DNA from: a virus
Strand: one strand, 5' to 3'
Virus record (IMG/VR): IMGVR_UViG_3300032116_000351
Location: 1 to 47,323 of that record
Length of the DNA stretch: 47,323 nt
Position numbers and translations under genes: made by a program. The notes beneath the pieces were generated by a model, which saw only the letters and a program-made list of their open reading frames with translations, made no database searches and had not been told where the DNA came from. Of the stretch, positions 34,448-41,704 are shown one piece after another; positions within the stretch are counted from its first letter, which is position 1; every line of letters begins with the position of its first letter.

Positions 34448-34583
34448 CGGTAAAAGAAGTAACAAACATCCTTTTAATCCAACACAGATTAAAAATGGTA
34501 GGATTGTCAGGCTTAGAAAAGATGGCACCGTAAAGGCCGATCTTGGCCCCTACAAAGTAAAGCAAACAAAGGCGAAGCCATGA
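34440..34583 (+). CDS. Very small basic protein
   Basis: A 47-aa frame (KRSNKHPFNPTQIKNGRIVR, then KADLGPYKVKQTKAKP) with an excellent GGGAGG 4 to 10 bases upstream of the ATG, overlapping the previous gene by eight bases. It is strongly basic and Gly-poor, so it could bind nucleic acid. No family is recognised. Confidence 0.55.
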   Translation: MSSGKRSNKHPFNPTQIKNGRIVRLRKDGTVKADLGPYKVKQTKAKP

Positions 34584-34735
34584 AAGAAATATTGTATACA
34601 ACACTAACTGGTATTGCTGTAGGTGGTATCTTTAGTATCTTTAAACTTCCAATTCCAGCACCACCAGTATTTGCAGGGCTAATGGGTATTGTTGGTTTAT
34701 GGATTGGTTATGGAATAGTTCAGAGGTTCGTATAA
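34580..34735 (+). CDS. XapX-like small membrane protein
   Basis: A 51-aa protein that is almost entirely two hydrophobic segments: LYTTLTGIAVGGIFSIFKL and VFAGLMGIVGLWIGYGIVQ, joined by PIPAPP. The loop PIPAPP followed by FAGLMGIVGLWIGY is the signature of XapX domain proteins, small inner-membrane proteins of unknown role found mostly in bacteria. A phage copy is unusual. ATGA overlap joins it to the gene before. Confidence 0.7.
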   Translation: MKEILYTTLTGIAVGGIFSIFKLPIPAPPVFAGLMGIVGLWIGYGIVQRFV

Positions 34736-34839
34736 TGACTGCATTTTTATTTGGAATAATGATAGGATTTATAATTGGATATCCACTAGGATTATTCATT
34801 GATAAGTTAGATAAGAGGATTAAAAATGGCGGACGATAA
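34735..34839 (+). CDS. Single-span membrane mini-protein
   Basis: A 34-aa frame with one transmembrane helix (AFLFGIMIGFIIGYPLGLFI) and a basic tail (DKLDKRIKNGGR). It overlaps the XapX-like gene by one base and the following gene by 14. Tight coupling supports translation. It may partner the XapX-like protein. Confidence 0.55.
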   Translation: MTAFLFGIMIGFIIGYPLGLFIDKLDKRIKNGGR

Positions 34840-35164
34840 GAATACCCTTGAACTTATTAGTTCAATAACAGAGTTTAATGATCTTCATGAGTATATGAAG
34901 GACGAACAGTTAGATAGAGCATTAGCAATTGTTGTAAAATTGCTTATGAACCCAGACGTACCTTCGGCAAAGGCTCCATATTTAATTATTGAGCTTCAGG
35001 CTATGTCCACAAAGTTTTCTATGATGGCTTCTTATTATTCTACTATAGCTAAAGATAAAGCTGGCACAACAAATAATAATAAAAAGAATATCTATTATTC
35101 AGCAAAGGAGTCAATCGATAAACTTGTGGATGCCCTCAAGTATGTCGTTCGTTATAATGGCTAG
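34826..35164 (+). CDS. Helical protein before the Cas4-like nuclease
   Basis: A 112-aa helical protein (EFNDLHEYMKDEQLDRALAI, then YLIIELQAMSTKFSMMASYY, then KESIDKLVDALKYVVRYNG). Its end overlaps the start of the nuclease gene. It is probably a partner or regulator of that nuclease. No known family is recognised. Confidence 0.6.
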   Translation: MADDKNTLELISSITEFNDLHEYMKDEQLDRALAIVVKLLMNPDVPSAKAPYLIIELQAMSTKFSMMASYYSTIAKDKAGTTNNNKKNIYYSAKESIDKLVDALKYVVRYNG

Positions 35165-35942
35165 AGATATAGTTAAGAACCTTAAATTTAAAAAGCATAC
35201 TGGTAAGCATTTCGATCCAGAAAAGTTTGCACAGTTGCTTGATGAGTCCTATCGTAATACAAAACGTGCAGACGGAGAGATGACTAAGAAGTCATTTAGT
35301 CCAAGCTCCCTTGGATACGGTCATGGCACATGCCCTAGATATTGGTATATGGCATTTAGCGGAGCAATGTTTATTGATGATAATGATGCTGTTGCTGTTG
35401 CTAATATGGCGCAAGGAACACAGGCTCATGAAAGACTTCAAAAACTAATCTCTAGCATGCCAGAGTTTAGAGCAGAAGAAGAAGAAATTATTAACGAGTA
35501 CCCGCCTATTCGTGGCTTTATTGACCTTATTATGGAGTACGATAATGAAATGGTTATTGGAGAAATTAAGACGGCTAAGCAGGAAGTGTGGGATGCAAGA
35601 CAAGCAGAGATGAAGCCTACGCCAAACCATATGCTTCAGTTACTTACCTACATGAAGCTGAAGAACGCTAAAGAAGGATTCTTCCTTTATGAGAATAAGA
35701 ATACTCAAGAACTTATTGTTATTCCAATCTCAATGAATGAAAAGAATACAGAGATTATTGAGGATCTTTTTGTTTGGATGTGCGAAGTATGGGATAACTT
35801 TAAAGATGGAGATCTTCCTATGCGTCCAGAAGGAGCTTCAAAGTCTAAGATGCCTTGCACATACTGTCCAATTAAGAAGGAATGTTATGCTGGATTAATT
35901 GGAACAGTTCAAATAGAATCATATAAGGTGCCAAAGTTATGA
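35157..35942 (+). CDS. PD-(D/E)XK nuclease of the Cas4/AddB-like kind with four-Cys site
   Basis: About 261 aa. IRGFIDLIM (Asp near residue 121) and VIGEIKTAK (Glu-x-Lys near 136-138) are the PD-(D/E)XK catalytic residues. TCPRYW (Cys near 58) and CTYCPIKKEC (three Cys at about 234-243) make a four-Cys cluster typical of Cas4 and AddB-like nucleases, which hold iron-sulphur. The enzyme would trim DNA ends in recombination. The start is uncertain: ATG at 35157 or 35142. The order RecA, nuclease, RuvC suggests a recombination unit. Confidence 0.85.
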   Translation: MARDIVKNLKFKKHTGKHFDPEKFAQLLDESYRNTKRADGEMTKKSFSPSSLGYGHGTCPRYWYMAFSGAMFIDDNDAVAVANMAQGTQAHERLQKLISSMPEFRAEEEEIINEYPPIRGFIDLIMEYDNEMVIGEIKTAKQEVWDARQAEMKPTPNHMLQLLTYMKLKNAKEGFFLYENKNTQELIVIPISMNEKNTEIIEDLFVWMCEVWDNFKDGDLPMRPEGASKSKMPCTYCPIKKECYAGLIGTVQIESYKVPKL

Positions 35943-36217
35943 TATGCGCCAACAAGGAATGTGCTAAAGACTTTGAGCCAAAGACACATAATCAAAAATA
36001 TTGTACCGACGAATGTTGCAGAGTTGCAACAAACCGCAGGATCATGGAAAAATATTATGAAAAGAAAGCTATTCGAAATGGTGCTGCTCGTGGCTGCAAG
36101 AAATGTAATGCTCAATTAAGTAGGTATAATGAAACAAATCTTTGTGCATCCTGTCAAAAAAAGATAGATATAACTAAAAGATCTAAGATAATGGGTATGC
36201 TTGATGAGATTAGCTGA
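35939..36217 (+). CDS. Double zinc-finger protein
   Basis: A 92-aa protein with two Cys-rich halves: CANKECAKDF and YCTDECC at residues about 3-26, then CKKC and CASC at about 53-72. Between them lies a basic helix (RRIMEKYYEKKAIRNGAARG). It is coupled to the nuclease (overlap) and to the RuvC gene. Nucleic-acid binding near a recombination cassette is likely. No enzyme motif is seen. Confidence 0.6.
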   Translation: MICANKECAKDFEPKTHNQKYCTDECCRVATNRRIMEKYYEKKAIRNGAARGCKKCNAQLSRYNETNLCASCQKKIDITKRSKIMGMLDEIS

Positions 36218-36770
36218 GCTTGTTAAAACTAAAGCAAACCGTGTACTAGGAATAGACGCTTCTACAAATTCGGTTGCATTCTGCTTGATGGAAAACGATA
36301 AACCGTTAAAGTGGGGCAAAATAGAATTTGTGGGAGCAGACATATATGAAAAAATATATGATGCTAAAAAGAAAATGCACGTAATGCTTGATGAATTAAA
36401 AGCTGATTATATTGCAGTAGAAGGAGCGATCCTTGTCAGATCACCAGATGCTGTGATAAAATTGTCATATGTCTATGGTGTGGTTATTGCTGAACTTATG
36501 TCTACTGGTGCTTCCGTTATTACTATATCCCCTAGTTCTTGGCAGGCATATATCGGCAATAAGAACCCAACAAAAGATGAGAAGCAGGCAGTAAGAGTAA
36601 AAAATCCAGGATATGCCGATTCGTGGTATAAGACTCAATTGCGTAATATGCGTAAACAAAGAACTGTAGATTACTTTAATAAAAAGTATGAGCTTTCATT
36701 AAAAGATTTTGATGTGGCTGATTCATTTGGTATAGCCCACTATGCGAATAAGGTTTTGACAGAACGATGA
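36204..36770 (+). CDS. RuvC-like Holliday junction resolvase
   Basis: A 188-aa RNase H-fold enzyme. VLGIDASTNS carries the first Asp (residue about 18), AVEGA the Glu (about 73), and DVADSFGIAHY the last Asp residues (about 170-173). These are the RuvC metal ligands. It would cut four-way junctions or branched replication intermediates before packaging. A second start (TTG at 36201) is possible. It follows the zinc-finger gene with a 14-base overlap. Confidence 0.85.
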   Translation: MRLAELVKTKANRVLGIDASTNSVAFCLMENDKPLKWGKIEFVGADIYEKIYDAKKKMHVMLDELKADYIAVEGAILVRSPDAVIKLSYVYGVVIAELMSTGASVITISPSSWQAYIGNKNPTKDEKQAVRVKNPGYADSWYKTQLRNMRKQRTVDYFNKKYELSLKDFDVADSFGIAHYANKVLTER

Positions 36771-36913
36771 AACTATATCAAAGTAAGGATTGGCTATATA
36801 GAAGATATATAGTTCAAAAGAAAACGGTTACAGAAATAGCTAAAGAGTGTAACGTATCTGCTATGACAATACAAAGATACTTAGATCAGTTTGGGTTAAT
36901 TAAAAAAAGATGA
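36767..36913 (+). CDS. Small helix-turn-helix protein
   Basis: A 48-aa protein in ATGA overlaps on both sides. WLYRRYIVQKKTVTEIAKEC, then NVSAMTIQRYLDQFGL, is a recombinase-type helix-turn-helix (residues about 9-44). It could bind DNA as a dimer or serve as an adaptor for the resolvase. It is too short to carry an effector domain. Confidence 0.65.
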   Translation: MKLYQSKDWLYRRYIVQKKTVTEIAKECNVSAMTIQRYLDQFGLIKKR

Positions 36914-37659
36914 AGACAGAAAGAATAACACCAGAATCAATTACCTTTAGCAAAGTTTTGAATTCTTTTTATGTATATACTGGTGATGTAACTGATAGAT
37001 ACGTTCAGGCTACCTGTAGAGATCAGGGTTACTGGGATAAAGAGCTCACCGAATGGATGATTGGTAATATACAGCCTGGGTGGACATGCCTAGATATTGG
37101 AGCAAACATATTTTATTTTACAGAAGTTATGGCACGAAGGGTTGGCGCATCTGGTCGTGTGCTGGCATTTGAGCCGATAGAAAGGTTATGTAAATCCTAT
37201 ACAGTTGCTACAATTTTAAATGATTACTCAAATGTAGGACAGATAGATGTATTTAATATAGCCTTGTCAAATAAAAAAGATAAGATGGTTTTAAATATTT
37301 GGGAAGAAAACATTGGCGGATCTGGAATAGTTCATGAACATCAATCTGGTAATCATGGTCAGCATGGTAATTTTTATACAGAAGAAATAAATGCAGATAC
37401 ATTAGATTCAACATACACTGGCAAAATTGATTTTATGAAAATAGATGTGGAGGGACACGAAAGATTTGTATTCGAGGGATTTTCTGAAGAAGCTCGTAAG
37501 TGTCCATTGCTAGTTGTTGAGTTAGGGTCTGGACAGCCAGATGAATTTTTGGTAGAATTAAATGATAAATATACAATGGAATTTTTGAATGGGGAAGCGG
37601 CCACATTCGAAAGAATTAAAGAGCATGATGTAGTTAATGTTCTACTTAGGAGAAGATAA
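36910..37659 (+). CDS. FkbM-type SAM-dependent methyltransferase
   Basis: A 249-aa protein. CLDIGANIFYFTEVM (residues about 59-73) is the SAM-binding motif I, but the second Gly of the usual D-I-G-A-N-x-G pattern is Phe. GRVLAFEPIERLC (about 81-93) is motif II, and FMKIDVEGHE (about 173-182) is the FkbM signature. These enzymes methylate sugars or small molecules. Phage copies may modify glycans or DNA-linked sugars, but the substrate here is unknown. It sits in an ATGA chain between recombination and packaging genes. Confidence 0.8.
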   Translation: MKTERITPESITFSKVLNSFYVYTGDVTDRYVQATCRDQGYWDKELTEWMIGNIQPGWTCLDIGANIFYFTEVMARRVGASGRVLAFEPIERLCKSYTVATILNDYSNVGQIDVFNIALSNKKDKMVLNIWEENIGGSGIVHEHQSGNHGQHGNFYTEEINADTLDSTYTGKIDFMKIDVEGHERFVFEGFSEEARKCPLLVVELGSGQPDEFLVELNDKYTMEFLNGEAATFERIKEHDVVNVLLRRR

Positions 37660-38000
37660 TGTTAAAGCCAGTATTTGAGGATGTAACAACATTTAATTGT
37701 AGTGATCTATATTTAAGATCTGTAGGGGCTCCAGCAGGTGCAAAAATCTGGGGAACTTGTCATGAAATTGCTCACATGCTTATTGAAAAGAATATATCAT
37801 ACGGTAACTCAGCTTTGGAGCCAGCCAGAATATTTTCGACGGCGGACAATGTAGAGCAACTCAAGGTTAGAATCGATGATAAATTAAACAGAGTTAAAAA
37901 TAATCAAGGCTTCGCAGGAGATAATGATATTGATGATCTGATTGGCTATTTAGTTCTATATAAAATAGCTAAATCTCAGGTTGCTATTTCAGTCGACTAG
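37659..38000 (+). CDS. DUF1599-like (nucleotide modification associated) protein
   Basis: A 113-aa helical protein. IEKNISYGNSALEPARIFS (residues about 43-61), then LKVRIDDKLNRVKNN, then DIDDLIGYLVLYKIA, is the pattern of DUF1599, related to all-alpha nucleotide pyrophosphatases and linked to base-modification clusters. Such clusters supply or protect modified nucleotides. No other base-modification enzyme is visible next to it, so its exact role is open. Start overlaps the methyltransferase stop. Confidence 0.65.
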   Translation: MLKPVFEDVTTFNCSDLYLRSVGAPAGAKIWGTCHEIAHMLIEKNISYGNSALEPARIFSTADNVEQLKVRIDDKLNRVKNNQGFAGDNDIDDLIGYLVLYKIAKSQVAISVD

Positions 38001-38009
38001 AAGTATAAT
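37981..38009 (+). promoter_or_regulatory. Promoter for the terminase genes, leaderless type
   Basis: TTGCTA (37981-37986), 17-base spacer, TATAAT (38004-38009). The ATG at 38018 is nine bases after the last -10 base, so transcription would begin at or within a base or two of it. No Shine-Dalgarno is visible. Confidence 0.6.
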
Positions 38010-38017
38010 AATACTCT

Positions 38018-38554
38018 ATGGATATGGAATTAGCTGATCATTTTGATCGCATGAATAAAGTAGTTGAAGAACTGCTTAAAGGAAATAACCCCACCCAAAT
38101 TGCCACTCTAACGGGCTTTAAACGTGCCGAAGTGGTTGAGTTGATAGGTGAGTGGAAGACAGTCGTACACAACGACACAGCGGCCAGAGAGAGGGCTAAA
38201 GAAGCTATCGTTGGTGCTGACCAACACTATGCAATGCTTATTAAAGAAGCCTGGAAGACAGTTGAAGATGCTGATCAGGCTGGACAGCTTAGCGTTAAAT
38301 CAGGTGCATTAAAATTAATTGCAGATATTGAAGGTAAGCGTATTGGCATGCTTCAAGAAGTTGGACTTCTAGATAACGCTGAACTTGCAACACAGTTGGC
38401 GGAAACTGAGCGTAAACAGGATATCCTTGTAAAGATTTTGAAAGAAGTAACAGCCTCTTGTTCAAAATGTAAGATGGAAGTTGCAAAACGTTTATCCCAA
38501 ATAACTGGGATAGTTGAACCAGTTGAAATAATTGAGGAAGTTAGTGGATCTTAA
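38018..38554 (+). CDS. Terminase small subunit
   Basis: A 178-aa helical protein directly before the large subunit. An N-terminal helix-turn-helix-like part (VVEELLKGNNPTQIATLTGF, then KRAEVVELIGEW) would bind the packaging site. Middle helices (YAMLIKEAWKTVEDADQAGQ) suit ring formation. The C-terminus has CSKC near residue 147, an unusual possible zinc pair. The assignment rests on position, HTH and length (about 150-200 aa is normal). Confidence 0.75.
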   Translation: MDMELADHFDRMNKVVEELLKGNNPTQIATLTGFKRAEVVELIGEWKTVVHNDTAARERAKEAIVGADQHYAMLIKEAWKTVEDADQAGQLSVKSGALKLIADIEGKRIGMLQEVGLLDNAELATQLAETERKQDILVKILKEVTASCSKCKMEVAKRLSQITGIVEPVEIIEEVSGS

Positions 38555-40334
38555 TTTTGATGATCTTATTGACATACTCGACGGCGAAGAATTTGATGAG
38601 AGGCCAGTCGATTTAAGGACATTTGTTACAAGCCCAGATTATCTTGGATTGCCACCGCTTTCAGAATATCAGTATACATTAATTGAAAAATCTTCACAGG
38701 TTTATAAAGAGTCCACACTAATCAAATTGTTTGGTGAAGAAGAAGGCAAGAGAACATATAAGCAGACTGCTAACGAAGTAGTTGCTCAATTAGGCAAGGG
38801 TTCTGGAAAAGATTATTGCTCTACAATATCAGTGGCCTATATAGTATATTTATTATTGTGTTTAAAAGATCCAGCTCATTACTACGGTAAACCACCTGGA
38901 GACTCCATTGACATTATTAATATTGCTATCAACGCACAACAAGCAAGCAACGTGTTCTTTAAAGGATTTAGAACACGTATAGATAAGTCACCTTGGTTTG
39001 TAGGAAAGTACTCAGAAAAAGCTTCTGAGATCAAATTTAATAAAAATATAACAGTTCACTCAGGCCACTCAGAGCGTGAGGCATGGGAAGGATACAACGT
39101 GATTGTTGTAATCCTTGACGAAATTTCTGGCTTTAGCATTGAAAATACAACTGGCCATGAGCAGGCAAAGACTGGTAGCGCTATCTATGAGATGTATAGG
39201 GCATCAGTTGATTCTCGTTTCCCAGACTACGGTAAAGTAATTCTTCTCTCATTCCCTAGATACAAGAACGATTATATCCAGCAAAGATACGACGACGTTA
39301 TTGCAGAAAAAGAAACTGTCATTAGGTCACATCATTTTAAGATAGATACAGATTTGCCAGATGGAACGGAAGGCAATGAGTTTGATATTGAATGGGAAGA
39401 AGATCATATTGTTTCTTACAAGTATCCAAGAATGTATGCTCTTAAAAGACCTACCTGGGAGATTAATCCTACAAGAAGTATAGATGATTTTAAAGTAGCG
39501 TTTTATAAGAATGCTCCAGACGCTCTAGGAAGATTTGCATGTATGCCAGCGGAAGCAATAGATGCATTCTTTAAGTCTAGAGAAAAAATTGAAAAAGCTT
39601 TTAGTAATATGGCGTTAGCAGTAGATGACTTTGGAAGATTTCAGGAATGGTTTGCGCCAGATCCAGATAAAGAATATTTTTTGCATGTTGACTTAGCACA
39701 AAAGCATGACCATTGTGCAGTTGCTATGTCTCATGTGCAAAAATGGGTAAATGTAAAAGTAACCGATACTTATTCTCAGCCAGCGCCAATTGTTGAAGTT
39801 GATGCGGTAAGATATTGGACACCGACTGCAGACAAATCTGTAGATTTTACAGAAGTTAAAGACTATATCTTGTCTCTTAGAACTAAGGGATTTAAGATTC
39901 GTGTCTGTACATTTGACCGCTGGAACTCACACGACATGATGCAACAATTAAAGCAGTATGGAATTAATACTGAAACATTATCTGTCGCAAAGAAACATTA
40001 TGATGACATGGCAATGGTTGTTACAGAAGATAGATTAACTGGGCCAGCAATAAAACTTCTTATCGATGAATTGCTGCAGTTAAAAATTATGAGAGATAGA
40101 GTTGACCACCCTAGAAAGGGATCGAAAGACTTGGCGGACGCAGTTTGTGGATCTATCTACAATGCTATTAGCAGAAGTAGGCCACAAAACAATGAAGAAA
40201 TAGACATACATACTTATAGTTCTCTAAAATGGGATAGAGAAAATGAGGATGACACAATAGTAACAAACATGATCAGGGCACCAAGAATGCCAAAAGACTT
40301 ATCTGATGCATTAGACGGAATGGAAATAGTATGA
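38544..40334 (+). CDS. terL: Terminase large subunit
   Basis: About 596 aa. GKGSGKDY (Walker A, residues about 88-95), VVILDEISGF (Walker B, about 187-196) and LLSFPRYKND (coupling motif, about 236-245) form the packaging ATPase. The nuclease half has FLHVDLAQKHDHCAV (first Asp near 380), then CTFDRWNSHDMMQQL, then a final KDLADAVCG Asp (near 530). It pumps DNA into the prohead and cuts it. GTG at 38544 is preferred over TTG at 38532 because GAGGAAG lies just before it. Confidence 0.93.
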   Translation: MDLNFDDLIDILDGEEFDERPVDLRTFVTSPDYLGLPPLSEYQYTLIEKSSQVYKESTLIKLFGEEEGKRTYKQTANEVVAQLGKGSGKDYCSTISVAYIVYLLLCLKDPAHYYGKPPGDSIDIINIAINAQQASNVFFKGFRTRIDKSPWFVGKYSEKASEIKFNKNITVHSGHSEREAWEGYNVIVVILDEISGFSIENTTGHEQAKTGSAIYEMYRASVDSRFPDYGKVILLSFPRYKNDYIQQRYDDVIAEKETVIRSHHFKIDTDLPDGTEGNEFDIEWEEDHIVSYKYPRMYALKRPTWEINPTRSIDDFKVAFYKNAPDALGRFACMPAEAIDAFFKSREKIEKAFSNMALAVDDFGRFQEWFAPDPDKEYFLHVDLAQKHDHCAVAMSHVQKWVNVKVTDTYSQPAPIVEVDAVRYWTPTADKSVDFTEVKDYILSLRTKGFKIRVCTFDRWNSHDMMQQLKQYGINTETLSVAKKHYDDMAMVVTEDRLTGPAIKLLIDELLQLKIMRDRVDHPRKGSKDLADAVCGSIYNAISRSRPQNNEEIDIHTYSSLKWDRENEDDTIVTNMIRAPRMPKDLSDALDGMEIV

Positions 40335-40582
40335 GTATATATCAAGAAAAAGCTAAAGAGTGTAAGTGTTGTGGAAAACATGTGCCCCTACCAACAGTTC
40401 TAAAAGAGTATAATGGTATACAGGTATGCCCTACAACATTTGCAAATATTGTAGAGTATAAAAGAATATGGAAGTCTTTGGGAAATAGACCTATGGGCAA
40501 TATCAGAAAACATTTTTCTGAATATGTACAGCAAATAGTTGAAGAGACCATTGACAAAAATGAAGACGGCACGTTACAATAG
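40331..40582 (+). CDS. Small Cys-containing protein after the terminase
   Basis: An 83-aa protein in an ATGA overlap with the terminase. CKCCGK (residues about 11-16) and a later Cys (near 33) may bind zinc. The rest is helical and charged (IVEYKRIWKSLGNRPMGN, then FSEYVQQIVEETIDKN). The tRNA promoter lies within its last 30 bases. It may help packaging, but no family is recognised. Confidence 0.6.
   Translation: MSIYQEKAKECKCCGKHVPLPTVLKEYNGIQVCPTTFANIVEYKRIWKSLGNRPMGNIRKHFSEYVQQIVEETIDKNEDGTLQ
40551..40580 (+). promoter_or_regulatory. Promoter for the tRNA
   Basis: Perfect TTGACA (40551-40556), 18-base spacer, TACAAT (40575-40580), within the end of the upstream gene. The start would fall near 40587, only a few bases before the tRNA 5' end at 40590. 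Little or no 5' trimming would then be needed. Confidence 0.7.
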
Positions 40583-40589
40583 ACACTTG

Positions 40590-40663
40590 GCAACAGTAGC
40601 CAAGTTGGTTAAGGCCCCGAACTCATAATTCGGCTATCGTAGGTTCAAGTCCTACCTGTTGCA
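40590..40663 (+). tRNA. tRNA with CAU anticodon (elongator Met or lysidine-type Ile)
   Basis: All four arms are visible. The acceptor GCAACAG (40590-40596) pairs perfectly with CTGTTGC (40656-40662). The D stem is GCC/GGC. The anticodon stem CCGAA/TTCGG (40617-40621 and 40629-40633) holds loop CTCATAA with CAT at 40624-40626. The T arm is GTAGG-TTCAAGT-CCTAC (40639-40655). The discriminator A is at 40663. The 3' CCA is not encoded (CAA follows). The initiator's three G:C pairs in the anticodon stem are absent, so it is elongator Met or Ile2. Confidence 0.95.
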
Positions 40664-40675
40664 CAAAGGAGATTT

Positions 40676-40996
40676 ATGTACGAAGAGGAAGAAGAGGACG
40701 ATATGAAAATGTCACACTATTTAGAAATAGGCGCTATTTCTTTAGAAGGCGTTGATGAAAATGGTGAAATGATATTCTCAATTAGTGAGAATGCAAAAGA
40801 GATAGCCCCAGAATTATGGCAGGCCCATATTGAATATGTTGATTCTGCTATGGTAAAATTATATGAAGAAGGTTTGATGGAGGTCGAATACGATGAAAAT
40901 CTTGAAGCGACACTTCATCTTAGTCCAGAAGGACATAAAATAGCAAAAGAAATGGGACTGATAGAAATGGATATCAGAGAAATCCCAAACGATTAG
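40676..40996 (+). CDS. Small acidic protein with winged-helix-like end
   Basis: A 106-aa, strongly acidic protein. An N-terminal run of Glu and Asp (residues 3-9) is followed by a helical part (EIAPELWQAHIEYVDSAMVK) and a wing-like strand pair (GLMEVEYDENLEATLHLSPE). AAAGGAG (40666-40672) lies just before the ATG. The acidic nature recalls DNA mimics, but this is only a pattern. It is transcribed after the tRNA. Confidence 0.6.
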   Translation: MYEEEEEDDMKMSHYLEIGAISLEGVDENGEMIFSISENAKEIAPELWQAHIEYVDSAMVKLYEEGLMEVEYDENLEATLHLSPEGHKIAKEMGLIEMDIREIPND

Positions 40997-41004
40997 GAGA
41001 AAAA

Positions 41005-41184
41005 ATGCCTTGGGAAATTAAAAGAAATGCGGCTGGCTGCAAAGGATACGCAGTTGTAAAGCAGGGTAGTGGTGATCTAGTAGGATGCCATGCTGGAGAA
41101 AGCGCAGCACAGGCTCAGCTTAGAGCCCTATATGCATCTGAAGCAGATTCAGAAAAGATGAAGGACAAGAAAAAAATTCTTTAG
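41005..41184 (+). CDS. Short phage protein of the kind found next to head proteases
   Basis: A 59-aa frame (PWEIKRNAAGCKGYAVVKQG, then LVGCHAGESAAQAQLRALYA) after AGGAG. Such Trp-Gly-Cys-Tyr-Ala-Val-containing short domains, ending in AQLRALYASE, occur as small proteins or as the start of phage head-protease fusions. Here it stands alone and the function is unknown. The Cys near residues 12 and 28 could bind a metal. Confidence 0.65.
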   Translation: MPWEIKRNAAGCKGYAVVKQGSGDLVGCHAGESAAQAQLRALYASEADSEKMKDKKKIL

Positions 41185-41199
41185 TCTTTTTAAAGATTA

Positions 41200-41236
41200 T
41201 GATATAATTATATTAGGATGCCCATTAGGGGTCCTA
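41200..41236 (+). promoter_or_regulatory. Extended -10 promoter and 5'-end hairpin of the Hsp20 gene
   Basis: TGATATAAT is at 41200-41208, so transcription begins near 41215. There TAGGA (41214-41218) pairs with TCCTA (41232-41236), and CCC (41221-41223) pairs with GGG (41228-41230) inside it. The hairpin sits at the very 5' end of the transcript. The Shine-Dalgarno AAGGAGG (41257-41263) is left free. Confidence 0.6.
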
Positions 41237-41269
41237 TAAATTAACTTATTCGCTTGAAGGAGGAATAAT

Positions 41270-41689
41270 ATGGTAACAACATATACATGGGATCTTTTCA
41301 AGGATCCCTTTTTTATTGGCTTTAATCGTGAAATTGAAAGAATGGCTAACGTGCACAATGCTGCATCACGCCAATCATATCCACCATACGATGTATTAAA
41401 GCTAGACGAAGATACATATCAGGTATCTCTTGCGGTTGCAGGATTCACAAAAGAAGACATTAGTCTATCTGTAGATAACGGAACATTGGTTATTTCTGGA
41501 GAAATTACCGAAGTTACCGACGCAGAGGTTTTGCATAAAGGAATTGCTGCACGTAAATTCACAAGGTCTTTTGCCCTAGGAGAATACATGGAAGTATCCA
41601 GTGCATCTCTTAAAGACGGAATGCTTAATATTAATATTATTAGGCTAGTTCCTGAAGACAAGAAGCCAAAGACTATCAAGATCAAATAA
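41270..41689 (+). CDS. Small heat shock protein (Hsp20 / alpha-crystallin)
   Basis: A 139-aa chaperone. The alpha-crystallin domain spans about residues 40-138: VSLAVAGFTKEDISLSVDNG, then LVISGEI, then FTRSFALGEYMEVSSASLKD and GMLNINIIRLVPED. The C-terminal IKIK is the I-x-I motif that links subunits. It holds unfolding proteins in solution, and in phages such genes are thought to aid capsid or tail assembly. It has its own promoter and strong Shine-Dalgarno. Confidence 0.9.
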   Translation: MVTTYTWDLFKDPFFIGFNREIERMANVHNAASRQSYPPYDVLKLDEDTYQVSLAVAGFTKEDISLSVDNGTLVISGEITEVTDAEVLHKGIAARKFTRSFALGEYMEVSSASLKDGMLNINIIRLVPEDKKPKTIKIK

Positions 41690-41693
41690 ATAG

Positions 41694-41699
41694 TATAAT
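41694..41699 (+). promoter_or_regulatory. -10 box before the nuclease leader
   Basis: TATAAT (41694-41699) lies five bases after the Hsp20 stop. The start would be near 41706, at the base of the first helix of the structured leader. No good -35 is visible, so strength is uncertain. Confidence 0.5.
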
Positions 41700-41704
41700 A
41701 GAGA

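Noticed and set aside
34731-34736. TATAAT at the junction of two mini-genes
   Set aside because: It is made by the stop and start codons (GTATAATG). No -35 or extended TG is present, and the start would fall inside the next gene.
35153-35158. TATAAT overlapping the nuclease start codon
   Set aside because: It overlaps the ATG itself, so it could not produce a transcript that contains the start.
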